From Pseudomonadota bacterium (GTDB taxonomy: Bacteria > Pseudomonadota > Gammaproteobacteria > Burkholderiales > Burkholderiaceae_B), in assembly GCA_023423975.1 (NCBI GenBank), contig JAFAEO010000005.1:1-63689 (forward strand): DNA of 63,689 nucleotides, read 5' to 3'. Numbering within the stretch: position 1 is the first letter of the stretch; each line of letters opens with the position of its first letter. Positions 1-7,736 of the stretch are shown one piece after another. Position numbers and translations under genes: made by a program. The notes under the pieces were generated by a model. The model was not told the origin of the DNA and made no database searches. It was given only the letters and a program-made list of their open reading frames with translations.

Positions 1-102
1 CGTGAGCCGGTCAGCCCATGGGGTACACCGTCCAAAGGCTTCAAAACCCGCCGCAACAAGCGTACTGACTCAATGATTGTGTCACGTCGCAAGCGTAAAT
101 AA
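1..102 (+). CDS. rplB: 50S ribosomal protein L2, C-terminal end (partial)
   Basis: The first 33 codons of the window read in frame 1 and end at TAA 100-102. They encode the highly basic tail of L2, including the REPVSPWGTPSKGFKTR stretch typical of bacterial L2 just after the conserved central loop. L2 binds 23S rRNA and is needed for subunit association and peptidyl transfer. The gene is cut by the window edge, so only the C-terminus can be seen. It is followed 12 bases later by rpsS, the normal S10-operon order. Confidence 0.96.
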   Translation, partial: REPVSPWGTPSKGFKTRRNKRTDSMIVSRRKRK

Positions 103-114
103 GGGGCGAACTAA

Positions 115-390
115 ATGTCACGTTCTATTAAAAAAGGTCCTTTCGTAGACGCCCACTTGCTCAAAAAAGTGGATGCCGCCGTCGATGGGAAAGAGAAAAA
201 ACCGATCAAAACCTGGTCGCGTCGTTCAACCATCCTGCCTGATTTCATCGGCTTGACAATTGCTGTTCACAATGGCCGTCAGCACGTGCCTGTGTATGTG
301 AACGAAAATATGGTTGGTCACAAGCTTGGCGAGTTTGCACATACCCGTACATACAAGGGCCATGCTGCAGACAAAAAGTCTAAGAGGTAA
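115..390 (+). CDS. rpsS: 30S ribosomal protein S19
   Basis: A 91-residue protein of normal S19 length, beginning MSRSIKKGPFVDAHLL and containing the family motifs TWSRRSTILPDFIG and VYVNENMVGHKLGEF. S19 sits in the head of the small subunit, forms a complex with S13 and contacts the tRNA-binding region of 16S rRNA. It is the second gene in view of an uninterrupted S10 operon and is separated from rplV by only 3 bases. The upstream GGGGCGAA is a plausible ribosome binding site. Nothing unusual is seen. Confidence 0.98.
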   Translation: MSRSIKKGPFVDAHLLKKVDAAVDGKEKKPIKTWSRRSTILPDFIGLTIAVHNGRQHVPVYVNENMVGHKLGEFAHTRTYKGHAADKKSKR

Positions 391-393
391 GCG

Positions 394-723
394 ATGGAAA
401 CTACAGCCGTAATTCGTGGTGTACATATTTCTGCGCAGAAAACCCGTCTTGTAGCGGATATGATCCGTGGCAAGTCTGTGGCACACGCGCTGAATATCCT
501 GACATTCACACCTAAAAAAGCCGCTGGTATCGTCAAGAAAGCGCTCGAATCCGCAATTGCGAATGCCGAGCACAATGATGGTGCCGATATTGACGAACTG
601 AAAGTCACAACGATCTATGTCGACAAAGCTCAGTCAATGAAGCGATTCTCCGCAAGGGCCAAAGGCCGCGGTAACCGTATCGAGAAGCAGACTTGCCACA
701 TCGTGGTCAAAGTCGGCGCATAA
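394..723 (+). CDS. rplV: 50S ribosomal protein L22
   Basis: A 109-residue L22 of normal length with the family features METTAVIRGVHISAQKTRLVADMIRGK at the N-terminus (read here in pieces) and a basic C-terminal hairpin ending RIEKQTCHIVVKV. L22 binds 23S rRNA early in assembly. Its extended beta-hairpin lines the peptide exit tunnel, the part altered in some macrolide-resistant mutants; the hairpin region FSARAKGRGNRIEKQ looks ordinary. It lies between rpsS (3-base gap) and rpsC (9-base gap), consistent with co-transcription. Confidence 0.97.
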   Translation: METTAVIRGVHISAQKTRLVADMIRGKSVAHALNILTFTPKKAAGIVKKALESAIANAEHNDGADIDELKVTTIYVDKAQSMKRFSARAKGRGNRIEKQTCHIVVKVGA

Positions 724-732
724 GGAGTCACA

Positions 733-1539
733 ATGGGTCAGAAAATTCACCCTACCGGGTTCCGTCTCGCAGTTAACCGTAACTGGAGCTCACGCTGGTA
801 CGCAGACGATAAAGACTACGGCGCTATGCTGGCCGAAGACGTCCGCGTTCGCGAGTACCTGAAACGGAAACTGAAAAGCGCATCCGTTGGTCGCGTCCTG
901 ATTGAGCGTCCTGCCAAAAACGCAAGGATCACTGTTTTCTCAGCACGTCCTGGTGTTGTTATCGGTAAGCGCGGCGAAGACATCGAGAGCCTGAAGTCAG
1001 ACCTGCAACGCCTGATGGGTGTGCCGGTTCACGTCAATATCGAAGAAATTCGCAAACCTGAAACCGACGCTCAGCTGATCGCCGATTCTATCGCTCAGCA
1101 GCTGGAAAAACGGATCATGTTCCGTCGTGCCATGAAACGCGCGATGCAGAACGCCATGCGCCTGGGTGCGCAAGGTATCAAGATCATGTCTTCCGGCCGT
1201 CTGAACGGTATCGAGATTGCCCGTACCGAATGGTATCGAGAAGGTCGTGTGCCTCTGCACACCCTGCGCGCCATCATTGATTACGGCACCTCTGAAGCAC
1301 AGACTACCTACGGTATTATTGGTATCAAAGTCTGGGTCTACAAAGGCGATCTGCTGCCAAACGGCGAAATGCCTGCTGAAGTGGCTGCTGCTCCTCGTGA
1401 AGATGAGCGTCGTCCACGTCGTCCTCGCGGTGACCGTCCTGATGGACAGCGTCGTCCAGGCGGCCGTGGTCGCAGCAGTGGTCGCAAAGCAGGTGATGCT
1501 GCAGCGCCAGCCGCAGCAACTGCGACAGAAGGAGAATAA
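733..1539 (+). CDS. rpsC: 30S ribosomal protein S3
   Basis: A 268-residue S3. It starts MGQKIHPTGFRL and has the KH RNA-binding motif VVIGKRGEDIESLKSDL at about residues 76-92. The usual core follows, ending near IKVWVYKGD. The last 50 or so residues form an Arg/Gly/Pro/Ala-rich tail, longer than in Escherichia coli but usual in betaproteobacteria. S3 sits at the mRNA entry site of the small subunit and has helicase-type contacts with mRNA. The preceding AAGGAG at 723-728 is a good ribosome binding site. rplP starts 2 bases after its stop. Confidence 0.98.
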   Translation: MGQKIHPTGFRLAVNRNWSSRWYADDKDYGAMLAEDVRVREYLKRKLKSASVGRVLIERPAKNARITVFSARPGVVIGKRGEDIESLKSDLQRLMGVPVHVNIEEIRKPETDAQLIADSIAQQLEKRIMFRRAMKRAMQNAMRLGAQGIKIMSSGRLNGIEIARTEWYREGRVPLHTLRAIIDYGTSEAQTTYGIIGIKVWVYKGDLLPNGEMPAEVAAAPREDERRPRRPRGDRPDGQRRPGGRGRSSGRKAGDAAAPAAATATEGE

Positions 1540-1541
1540 TT

Positions 1542-1958
1542 ATGTTGTCACCAGCACGCAGGAAATACCGTAAAGAGCAGAAAGGCCGTAATACCGGTCT
1601 GGCTACTCGCGGTACCAATGTAAACTTTGGCGACTTCGGTCTGAAAGCTACTGGTCGCGGTCGTCTGACGGCTCGCCAGATTGAGGCAGCCCGTCGTGCC
1701 ATGACCCGTCACATTAAACGTGGCGGTCGTATCTGGATCCGAATTTTCCCAGACAAGCCGATCTCTCAGAAACCTGCTGAGGTCCGGATGGGTAACGGTA
1801 AAGGTAACCCGGAGTACTGGGTAGCCGAGATCCAGCCTGGTAAAGTATTGTACGAAATGGACGGCGTCAGCGAAGAGCTGGCACGTGAGGCGTTCCGTCT
1901 GGCAGCTGCCAAGCTGCCAATCGCGACAACGTTTGTCACACGTCACTTCGGCGCATAA
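1542..1958 (+). CDS. rplP: 50S ribosomal protein L16
   Basis: A 138-residue L16, the usual length. It begins MLSPARRKYRKEQKGR and carries the conserved RGGRIWIRIFPDKPISQKP and MGNGKGNPEYWVA stretches, followed by AREAFRLAAAKLPI near the C-terminus. L16 binds between the A site and the central protuberance of the large subunit and helps position A-site tRNA. Ribosome binding site AGAAGGAG lies at the end of rpsC. The next gene, rpmC, starts 10 bases after the stop. Confidence 0.97.
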   Translation: MLSPARRKYRKEQKGRNTGLATRGTNVNFGDFGLKATGRGRLTARQIEAARRAMTRHIKRGGRIWIRIFPDKPISQKPAEVRMGNGKGNPEYWVAEIQPGKVLYEMDGVSEELAREAFRLAAAKLPIATTFVTRHFGA

Positions 1959-1968
1959 GGAGAGATTC

Positions 1969-2163
1969 ATGAAAGCAAGTGAACTCCGTTCGAAAGAGAC
2001 GACCGAGCTGTCCAAAGAGCTCGAAAGCCTGTTGAGGGCGCAATTTAGCCTGCGTATGCAGCGCGCTACTCAGCAGCTGTCCAACACCAGTCAGTTATTG
2101 AAAGTGCGTCGCGACATCGCGCGTGTACGCACCGTCATGACTGAAAAAGCTGCAGGTAAGTAA
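1969..2163 (+). CDS. rpmC: 50S ribosomal protein L29
   Basis: The open frame extends upstream into rplP, but the real start is ATG 1969, which follows AAGGAGAG with good spacing and gives the family start MKASELRSKE. The product is a 64-residue, alpha-helical L29 with the LLRAQFSLRMQRATQQL and VRRDIARVRTV stretches. L29 lies at the outside of the exit tunnel beside L23, where trigger factor and the signal recognition particle dock. It is separated by one base from rpsQ. Confidence 0.96.
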   Translation: MKASELRSKETTELSKELESLLRAQFSLRMQRATQQLSNTSQLLKVRRDIARVRTVMTEKAAGK

Positions 2164-2164
2164 T

Positions 2165-2446
2165 ATGAGCGAAACAACGCAAACGACACCCGCAAAGCGT
2201 CAGCGTACCCTGATCGGTAAAGTGGTTAGCAACAAGATGGACAAATCCGTTGTCGTTCTGGTAGAACGTCGCGTGAAGCACCCCATCTACGGCAAAATCG
2301 TGGTCCGTTCAAACAAGTACAAAGCGCATGACGAATCCAATGAGATTAACGAAGGCGACACAGTAGAAATTGCTGAAGGTCGTCCTATTTCACGCAGCAA
2401 ATCGTGGAGTGTTATTCGTCTTATTGAAGCAGCACGCGTCATCTGA
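2165..2446 (+). CDS. rpsQ: 30S ribosomal protein S17
   Basis: A 93-residue S17 with the OB-fold core motifs GKVVSNKMDKSVVV and RRVKHPIYGKIV and the closing pattern RPISRSKSWSVIRLIEAA. S17 is a primary 16S rRNA-binding protein of the small-subunit body. The N-terminal ten residues (MSETTQTTPA) are a short polar extension. It is the last gene of the S10 operon here: a rho-independent terminator begins about 90 bases after the stop, and the next ribosomal gene, rplN, is 60 kb away. Confidence 0.97.
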   Translation: MSETTQTTPAKRQRTLIGKVVSNKMDKSVVVLVERRVKHPIYGKIVVRSNKYKAHDESNEINEGDTVEIAEGRPISRSKSWSVIRLIEAARVI

Positions 2447-2534
2447 TGCTTCACCGGCGCTAGCCAAGTCATTGGCCTGTGTATTATGCAGGCCTGCGAC
2501 AGCATAGTTTGCTGGTATGCGAAGAAGAAGTACC

Positions 2535-2563
2535 AAAGCCATCCTTTAAAGGGTGGCTTTTTT
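2535..2563 (+). terminator. rho-independent terminator after the S10 operon
   Basis: AAAGCCATCC (2535-2544) pairs with GGGTGGCTTT (2551-2560) through one G-T wobble, leaving the loop TTTAAA and a T run to 2563. Its place 89 bases after rpsQ shows that the S10 transcript ends here instead of continuing into rplN. Confidence 0.9.
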
Positions 2564-2854
2564 CATTATCAGCTCTGATTGGCTGACGCAGCCTGCTTAC
2601 GATGATGAAAGACCCGTTTTGTCCGACCCATCTGAGGTGGCGCCACCCTCCTCATGGTGGGGCGATAAAGTGACATACTGCGCTCGCACGGAGCCCGACC
2701 AAGCGATGGTTGAACCTGCTATGAGGCGTTCCGCTATCAGGCTATGTCATATTGGTTTAATCTTTTTAAGTGAAAATGTATATAACTTTATATTACAATA
2801 AGTAACTAAAATAGGTAGTTGGGTAGTTAGATAGTTAGATAGTGTGGTGTGATT
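2564..2854. other. intergenic stretch, no gene recognised
   Basis: This stretch, together with the rpsQ terminator region before it, holds no gene I recognise. An open frame of 82 codons (2553-2801, +) begins inside the terminator and matches nothing I know. The first half is GC-rich, while 2755-2810 is strongly AT-rich and contains TATAAC- and TATATT-like hexamers that could serve as promoter elements for the genes to the right. An imperfect 8-bp tandem repeat follows. Confidence 0.4.
2814..2845 (+). repeat. four imperfect 8-bp tandem repeats
   Basis: Units GGTAGTTG, GGTAGTTA, GATAGTTA and GATAGTGT run head to tail and end 9 bases before the start codon of the toxin pseudogene. They lie where the leader of that gene would be. 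Such arrays can change length by slippage; any effect on expression is speculation. Confidence 0.6.
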
Positions 2855-3373
2855 ATGATAGACATGTTCTTTGATGGTCAGGTTCTGACCTAGCCTGGCG
2901 CGGGAAGATTCAAGGCAACGACCGGGAATCTGGGGTATCAGCGGCCGACGTATCAATGCGTCGCAGACCTGGGGCCTGTTCCCGAGGGGGGCTATAAAGT
3001 ACTGATTAGAATGCTTGGGACCGCCAGGGATGATGGCACGGGGCGATGCAACTTATCTGCCGCCTGGGGCATCCAGACTATCCCGCGAGAAGCGGCAGCG
3101 AAAGAGTGCGAGCCCTACTGGGCCAATTGGGGCCACAATTGAGTCCGCATGGAGCCCGCTGATATCAGAACAAAGAATGCTTGCAGTCCAAGGCGTGGCG
3201 GTTTCTATCTGCATGATTCAACCAAGGGATTCAGCCATGGCTGTATAGAAATAGAATCGACCTTTTTCCCAATATTGAAAACGCGTGCCGGAACATTAAA
3301 TCGAACACATCTGATCCTGCAGGTCAAATATGTTTCTGATCGAATAACGTATGGAGGTACGCGTGCCAAATAA
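2855..3373 (+). pseudogene. Tlde1-like (L,D-transpeptidase-type) toxin, broken by two in-frame stops
   Basis: One reading frame from ATG 2855 to TAA 3371-3373 (172 codons) keeps protein-like sequence throughout but is stopped by TAG at 2891-2893 and TGA at 3140-3142. The parts read MIDMFFDGQVLT, then PGAGRFKATTGN, GPVPEGGYKV, EPYWANWGHN, then GGFYLHDSTKG and SHGCIEIE, ending YGGTRAK. HDSTKGFSHGC is the L,D-transpeptidase-like active site (His, then Ser-His-Gly-Cys; Cys codon 3242-3244). Context suggests the stops replaced Trp (TGG to TAG) and Arg (CGA to TGA), both single transitions. Members of this family (Tlde1/DUF2778) are type VI secretion effectors that alter peptidoglycan in the target periplasm. 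There is no frameshift, so decay looks recent. No other type VI genes are in the window. A real start at ATG 2864 is also possible. Confidence 0.82.
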
Positions 3374-3743
3374 GCGTTCAGTCTTATTTCTTACAATGTT
3401 GCTGCTCAGTGTGCTGTTCTCCCCGACGGGCGCGCAAGAGATTGATTTCGAAAATACGCTGTCTTCCTGCATAACCGCGACGGCACAGAAATCGAAAACA
3501 AAATCAGCAATGGCGCGCACGACCGTCCGGCTCCAGAAACATCATCCTATCAGCGAGTGTGGTTGTACGTCGGCGCTGGTTTCATATGTGAGTCTCGTCA
3601 AACGCGATGGCGCACGGAAACCCCTTCAGAACGGCTCCATCAACATGAAAGGGAATGAAGATAAAACTCTCAACTTGAGCGTTGAGAATGATCAGACGAA
3701 ATTTCAATCCCTCTTGATCAGACTCAGTTGTGTCGGTGCTTGA
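3363..3743 (+). CDS. secreted DUF2195-like protein, probable Tlde1 immunity protein
   Basis: I chose GTG 3363 because GGAGG (3353-3357) sits 5 bases upstream; ATG 3351 in the same frame would lie on that site. The 126-residue product starts with a signal peptide (basic PNKR, then a hydrophobic run to about residue 24, cleavage near GA/QE), so it should be periplasmic. It has Cys residues in SSCITAT, SECGCTSALVSY and LSCVGA; the CGC-x-SALxSY pattern is that of DUF2195 proteins. The gene overlaps the 3' end of the broken toxin frame by 11 bases, the arrangement expected for an effector-immunity pair. A periplasmic immunity protein would fit a toxin acting on peptidoglycan. It has no internal stop, unlike its partner. 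The family assignment is from memory of the motif; the immunity role is inferred from position. Confidence 0.72.
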   Translation: MPNKRSVLFLTMLLLSVLFSPTGAQEIDFENTLSSCITATAQKSKTKSAMARTTVRLQKHHPISECGCTSALVSYVSLVKRDGARKPLQNGSINMKGNEDKTLNLSVENDQTKFQSLLIRLSCVGA

Positions 3744-3938
3744 CTGGATGCACCAGCCAGTTTGCTATTTTGATATGGTGGCTTTTCCTGGCAACATTGC
3801 CGCCAACTAATGGCCTTTTAACATTGTGATCGGCTGGACGATGATCCGCCAGGGCAGGCCCCTATGGTATTAAGTACATTGCCCACATCTGCTGACGGCA
3901 GCATACAAGTTCTAAAGCGGCGGCAATCACGCCCTGAC

Positions 3939-3974
3939 GCGGCAGGCTCTCGCTGTGAGCCTGCCGCATGTTTT
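3939..3974 (+). terminator. terminator after the immunity gene; remaining gap has no gene
   Basis: GCGGCAGGCTC (3939-3949) pairs perfectly with GAGCCTGCCGC (3957-3967) around a 7-base loop and is followed by ATGTTTT. It can end transcription from the immunity gene before the toxin-antitoxin pair. The rest of the 307-base gap 3744-4050 shows no gene. Confidence 0.75.
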
Positions 3975-3997
3975 GATCCCAATGCGATTTATTGAAA

Positions 3998-4017
3998 GTA
4001 ATGTAAAAATCAATTAC
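3998..4017. promoter_or_regulatory. candidate operator upstream of the antitoxin gene
   Basis: GTAAT (3998-4002) and ATTAC (4013-4017) form a short inverted repeat about 35 bases before the antitoxin ATG, in an AT-rich promoter-like stretch. AbrB-type antitoxins usually repress their own promoter at such sites. The arms are short, so this is only a candidate. Confidence 0.35.
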
Positions 4018-4050
4018 CATATTAGTAAGTTTAACCACAAAGGATTTTCC

Positions 4051-4302
4051 ATGGCTTCACTAACGGTAACAATGAAGGGGCAAGTCACCCTAAAGCGGGA
4101 CTTACTGCTGCATCTTGGCATTAAACCGGGTGAACGGATTGACTTTGACAAGATGCCGGGTGGTGAGCTGCGGGTCCGAGCGACGCGTCCAGCAGGTACG
4201 ATTGAAAATTTTATTGGGCGGCACGTTGGTAAAGTCAAGAAACCAATGACTATCGAGGAAATGAACGAGCTTGCTGCCGCTGGTTGGGCAGGTGATAAAT
4301 GA
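4051..4302 (+). CDS. AbrB/MazE-type antitoxin
   Basis: The frame is open upstream, but ATG 4051, 6 bases after AGGATT, gives the family start MASLTVTMKGQVTLKRDLL. The 83-residue protein has a SpoVT/AbrB swapped-hairpin DNA-binding domain in residues 1-45 (KGQVTLKRDLLLHLGIKPGE) and a C-terminal tail with MTIEEMNELAAAGWAG, which should wrap the toxin. It overlaps the toxin gene by 4 bases (ATGA), so the two are translationally coupled. Expected role: neutralise the PIN toxin and autorepress the operon. Confidence 0.85.
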   Translation: MASLTVTMKGQVTLKRDLLLHLGIKPGERIDFDKMPGGELRVRATRPAGTIENFIGRHVGKVKKPMTIEEMNELAAAGWAGDK

Positions 4303-4697
4303 AGATCGCTGTCGATACGAACGTACTCGTTCGCGCCGTCCTGCAGGATGACGAAGATCAGGGCCGGGCGGCAGCGAATGTCTTGAAAAACGCTTCATTG
4401 ATCGCCGTTCCATTGCCCTGCCTGTGTGAACTGGTCTGGATTCTGCGAAGGGGTGCCAAACTGTCCAAAGAAGACGTGGCCCAGACCATCCGCGATTTAT
4501 TGAATGCGGGCAACGTCGTAATGAATCGGCCGGCAGTCGAGGCCGGGCTTTCAATCCTAGAAGCCGATGGCGATTTCGCAGATGGTGTCTTAGCCTATGA
4601 GGGCAATTGGCTGGGAGGGGAAACGTTCGTGTCATTCGATAAACATGCCGTCAAACTGTTGACGGAAAAAGGTGACGCTGCACAACTGCTTGGCTGA
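4299..4697 (+). CDS. vapC: PIN-domain ribonuclease toxin (VapC family)
   Basis: A 132-residue PIN-domain protein. The acidic metal-binding residues are visible: Asp6 in AVDTNVLVR, Glu44 in CELVWIL, Asp92/Asp95 in GDFADGVLAY and Asp114 in FVSFDKHAV. VapC toxins cut specific RNAs, often initiator tRNA or rRNA, when the unstable antitoxin is lost. Start ATG overlaps the antitoxin stop (ATGA). The active site is complete, so the toxin should be functional; its RNA target cannot be read from the sequence. The 207 bases after it contain no recognisable gene. Confidence 0.88.
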   Translation: MKIAVDTNVLVRAVLQDDEDQGRAAANVLKNASLIAVPLPCLCELVWILRRGAKLSKEDVAQTIRDLLNAGNVVMNRPAVEAGLSILEADGDFADGVLAYEGNWLGGETFVSFDKHAVKLLTEKGDAAQLLG

Positions 4698-4904
4698 TAT
4701 GCCCGTCCTTACCAGGTGATCGAAGCAGCAAATCGTGCCAATGAATTGCCGCAAGTCATGGCGCCTGGCGGTAAGCAGTCTTTATCACAATCTGGTGCGC
4801 CGCCGGGCCGACATATAAGCGATGATCGCCTGCAGACGGCGGTTGCCGGAGTGTCAATCGTATAGAATAAATCTTCTGTCATTTATAACGATCATCCCTT
4901 TTTC

Positions 4905-6272
4905 ATGTCTGATTCCTTTATCTCCCAATTGCCGGCCGGATTGAACGTGCTGACCGATGCTGCTTCGCTCGTACGATACGGCAGCGACGCCAGCGGTTTA
5001 CGGGCCGGCGCTCCGCTACTGGTGGCGCGACCTGCGTCGGTAGAGCAGGTGGCCGCGCTGGTCGCCCTGTGCGCCAGGCATAATAGGAAAATCACCATCG
5101 CCGGCGGCGGTAGCGGGCTGGCCGGCGGGGCCGCGCCCGACGAAGGCGATGTGGTCATTTCGCTTGAACTGCTGAACCAGATTGAAGATATTGATGAAGC
5201 GGGCGGTACCGTGCTGGTGCAGGCTGGCGTTGTGTTGGAGACGCTGTGTACGGCGGTGGAAGAAAAAGGCTGGTATTTTCCGCTGGACCTTGGCGCGCGC
5301 GGCTCCTGTCAGATCGGGGGCAACGTGGCAACCAATGCCGGTGGCAACCGGGTCCTGCGTTACGGCACCACCCGGCAACTGGTGCTGGGCCTGGAGGTCG
5401 TGCTGCCAGACGGCACTGTCATGACCATGCTGGATCGTACCCTTAAAAACAATACCGGCCTGGATTTGAAGCAGCTTTTCATCGGCACCGAGGGTACGCT
5501 GGGCATTATCACACGTGTGGTCGTACGCCTGTTTCCCCGTCCGCAGACAAGGCGTTCGGCCCTGGTTGGCCTGGCTTCGTTCGCCCAGATCGCGCCCTTG
5601 CTGAAGGCAGCGCGCAGCGCGCTGCCCGAGTTGTCCAGCTTTGAAGTGATGTGGGCTGACTATGTGGCCCAGGCTGCAGGCGTCACCAAGAGGGCGGTTC
5701 CCTTTGATGGCCAATGGCCGCTGACCGTGCTGCTTGAAACCGAAGGCGCCGACACGCCCATGTTTCATGCCGGTTTCGATGCCTTCCTGGAATCCATGCT
5801 TGAGAACGACGCCGTGCAGGATGCCATCGTGCCGCAAAATCTGGAACACGCCGCAGATCTGTGGGCGATCCGAGATGGCATCGGCGAACTGTTCACTTCG
5901 CTGCGGCCATTCGTGGCCTTCGATATTGGTATTCCCCTAAAGGATATGGGCGCCTTCATAGAACAGGCCATGGCCGAGATCAGCCGGCGCTGGCCGCAGG
6001 CCTCTAACCTGCTGTTCGGCCATCTTGGTGATGGTAATTTGCATCTGACAACCGGCCATCTGCAAGCGGACGATATTGTGCCGGTGGAAGAGGCGGTATA
6101 TGCACTTACCGGCAGGTTCAATGGCAGCATTTCGGCCGAGCATGGCATTGGCCGTCTGAAAAAACCGTTTCTCCATTACAGTCGTGATAAGACCCAGCAG
6201 CAGGTGATGCGTCGCATCCGTGATGCACTCAATCCGCAAGGTGTGCTGAACGCGGCACGTATTCTTGATTGA
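4905..6272 (+). CDS. FAD-linked 2-hydroxyacid dehydrogenase (GlcD/D2HGDH family)
   Basis: A 455-residue flavoprotein of the VAO/GlcD family. The PCMH-type FAD domain covers about residues 35-215 (ARPASVEQVAALV, GGGSGLAGGA, GGNVATNAGGNRVLRYGTT, FIGTEGTLGIIT). The C-terminal oxidase domain follows, with FGHLGDGNLH and SAEHGIGRLKK near residues 365-415, where metal or substrate ligands lie. The family oxidises D-2-hydroxyacids such as D-lactate, glycolate or D-2-hydroxyglutarate and passes electrons to quinone, cytochrome or ETF. The substrate is uncertain. It heads a row of sugar-acid genes, and a second, different FAD dehydrogenase starts 30 bases after it. The start is preceded by only a weak ribosome binding site. 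Confidence 0.85.
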   Translation: MSDSFISQLPAGLNVLTDAASLVRYGSDASGLRAGAPLLVARPASVEQVAALVALCARHNRKITIAGGGSGLAGGAAPDEGDVVISLELLNQIEDIDEAGGTVLVQAGVVLETLCTAVEEKGWYFPLDLGARGSCQIGGNVATNAGGNRVLRYGTTRQLVLGLEVVLPDGTVMTMLDRTLKNNTGLDLKQLFIGTEGTLGIITRVVVRLFPRPQTRRSALVGLASFAQIAPLLKAARSALPELSSFEVMWADYVAQAAGVTKRAVPFDGQWPLTVLLETEGADTPMFHAGFDAFLESMLENDAVQDAIVPQNLEHAADLWAIRDGIGELFTSLRPFVAFDIGIPLKDMGAFIEQAMAEISRRWPQASNLLFGHLGDGNLHLTTGHLQADDIVPVEEAVYALTGRFNGSISAEHGIGRLKKPFLHYSRDKTQQQVMRRIRDALNPQGVLNAARILD

Positions 6273-6302
6273 TATTTTTGCTATTTAAAAAGGCCGCACG
6301 TC

Positions 6303-7736
6303 ATGGCATATAGCCCAGCTACCCCTGTTTCCAGCGCACCCAGGCATCTTTGCGAGGCGGGGCGCGCTGCTTTTGTTGCCCATTTCGGCGAACGCTTCAC
6401 CACCGGTGCGGCGGTTCGTGATCATCATGCGCGTGATGAATCGGCGTACCCGCCGGTGCAGCCCGACGGCGTCTTGTTTGCCAGGGATACAGACGATGTG
6501 GTTGCCGCAGTCAAGCTATGTACCCAATTCAATGTGCCGCTTATTCCATTTGGCATCGGTTCATCCATCGAGGGCCATGTGCTGCCCATCGAAGGCGGCA
6601 TCACGATCGATTTTCGGGACATGAACCGGGTGCTGGCCATTCAGCCGGAAGATTTCACCGTGACGGTGCAGCCGGGGGTGATTCGCACCCAGTTAAATGA
6701 TGAAATCCGCCATACCGGTTTGTTCTTTCCCATCGATCCGGGTGCGCACGCATCCATCGGGGGTATGACAGCGACCCGCGCTTCCGGAACCAATGCAGTC
6801 CGCTACGGCACCATGCGCGATAATGTACTGTCGCTCAAAGTGGTCACGGCAACCGGCGAGGTCATCCGTACCAGCAGTCGCGCCCGCAAATCATCGGCCG
6901 GCTATGATCTGACCCATTTATACGTGGGTAGTGAAGGCACGCTGGGCGTGATCGTGGAAATTACTCTGCGGGTGTATCCGCTACCCGAGGCGGTGACTGC
7001 CGCGGTGTGCTCGTTCCCGACGCTGCGCCATGCCGTGCAGGCTGTGACCGAGATCATGCAAAGCGGTGTGCCCATTGCCCGCGTCGAGTTCATGGATGAA
7101 CGCGCCGTACTTGCCGTTAATGCCTACAGTAAAACCACGCTGGCCGAGCAACCACTGTTGCTGTTTGAATTTCATGGATCGCCAGCGGGCATTGCCGAAC
7201 AGGCCGTGATTGTGCAGGAACTGACGGCGGGGCAGGGTGGTACGGCGTTCCAATGGGCCGAAAAACCCGAAGAGCGCACTGTGTTGTGGACTGCCCGTCA
7301 CAATTACTATTTCGCCTGCCTGCAGCAACGGCCTGGTGGACGCGCCATCACTACCGATGTGTGCGTGCCCATTTCGCGTCTGGCCGATTGCGTGACCGAC
7401 ACCGCGGCCGATTTGCAAAGCCTGAGCTTTCCCTGGTCGATTGTCGGCCATGTTGGCGATGGCAATTTCCATGTGGTCATGATGATTGATGCAGATAATG
7501 AGCAGGAGTGGCATCAGGCAGAAGACATCAACACCCGCCTGGTGCTGCGCGCCATACAGATGGACGGCACCTGCACCGGCGAGCATGGCGTGGGCATTCA
7601 CAAGATGGGTTTTCTGAAGGCAGAACATGGCGAGGCAGCCCTGCAACTGATGCGCAATATCAAGCATGCCTATGATCCCAACAATATCTTCAATCCGGGC
7701 AAAATCGTCAGTTGGTCGGCGACAGCTGGGCAATGA
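6303..7736 (+). CDS. FAD-binding D-lactate dehydrogenase (cytochrome/DLD type)
   Basis: A 477-residue FAD-linked oxidase. FAD-domain motifs PFGIGSSIEGHVLPIEGG, FPIDPGAHASIGGMTATRAS and VGSEGTLGVI lie in residues 75-225; the C-terminal domain contains VGHVGDGNFHVVM and GTCTGEHGVGIHKMGFL. This matches the mitochondrial-type D-lactate dehydrogenase group better than GlcD. It is closely similar along its whole length to the protein at 22729-24138, so the two are paralogues. In this neighbourhood a likely job is oxidation of D-lactate or a related 2-hydroxyacid formed by sugar-acid cleavage; that is inference. It lies between another FAD dehydrogenase and dgoK. Confidence 0.85.
   Translation: MAYSPATPVSSAPRHLCEAGRAAFVAHFGERFTTGAAVRDHHARDESAYPPVQPDGVLFARDTDDVVAAVKLCTQFNVPLIPFGIGSSIEGHVLPIEGGITIDFRDMNRVLAIQPEDFTVTVQPGVIRTQLNDEIRHTGLFFPIDPGAHASIGGMTATRASGTNAVRYGTMRDNVLSLKVVTATGEVIRTSSRARKSSAGYDLTHLYVGSEGTLGVIVEITLRVYPLPEAVTAAVCSFPTLRHAVQAVTEIMQSGVPIARVEFMDERAVLAVNAYSKTTLAEQPLLLFEFHGSPAGIAEQAVIVQELTAGQGGTAFQWAEKPEERTVLWTARHNYYFACLQQRPGGRAITTDVCVPISRLADCVTDTAADLQSLSFPWSIVGHVGDGNFHVVMMIDADNEQEWHQAEDINTRLVLRAIQMDGTCTGEHGVGIHKMGFLKAEHGEAALQLMRNIKHAYDPNNIFNPGKIVSWSATAGQ

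Noticed and set aside
2553..2801. 82-codon open frame after rpsQ
   Set aside because: It begins within the terminator stem, has no ribosome binding site and resembles no protein family I know.
2814..2845. CRISPR-like repeat array
   Set aside because: Units are only 8 bases, contiguous without spacers, and no cas gene is present.
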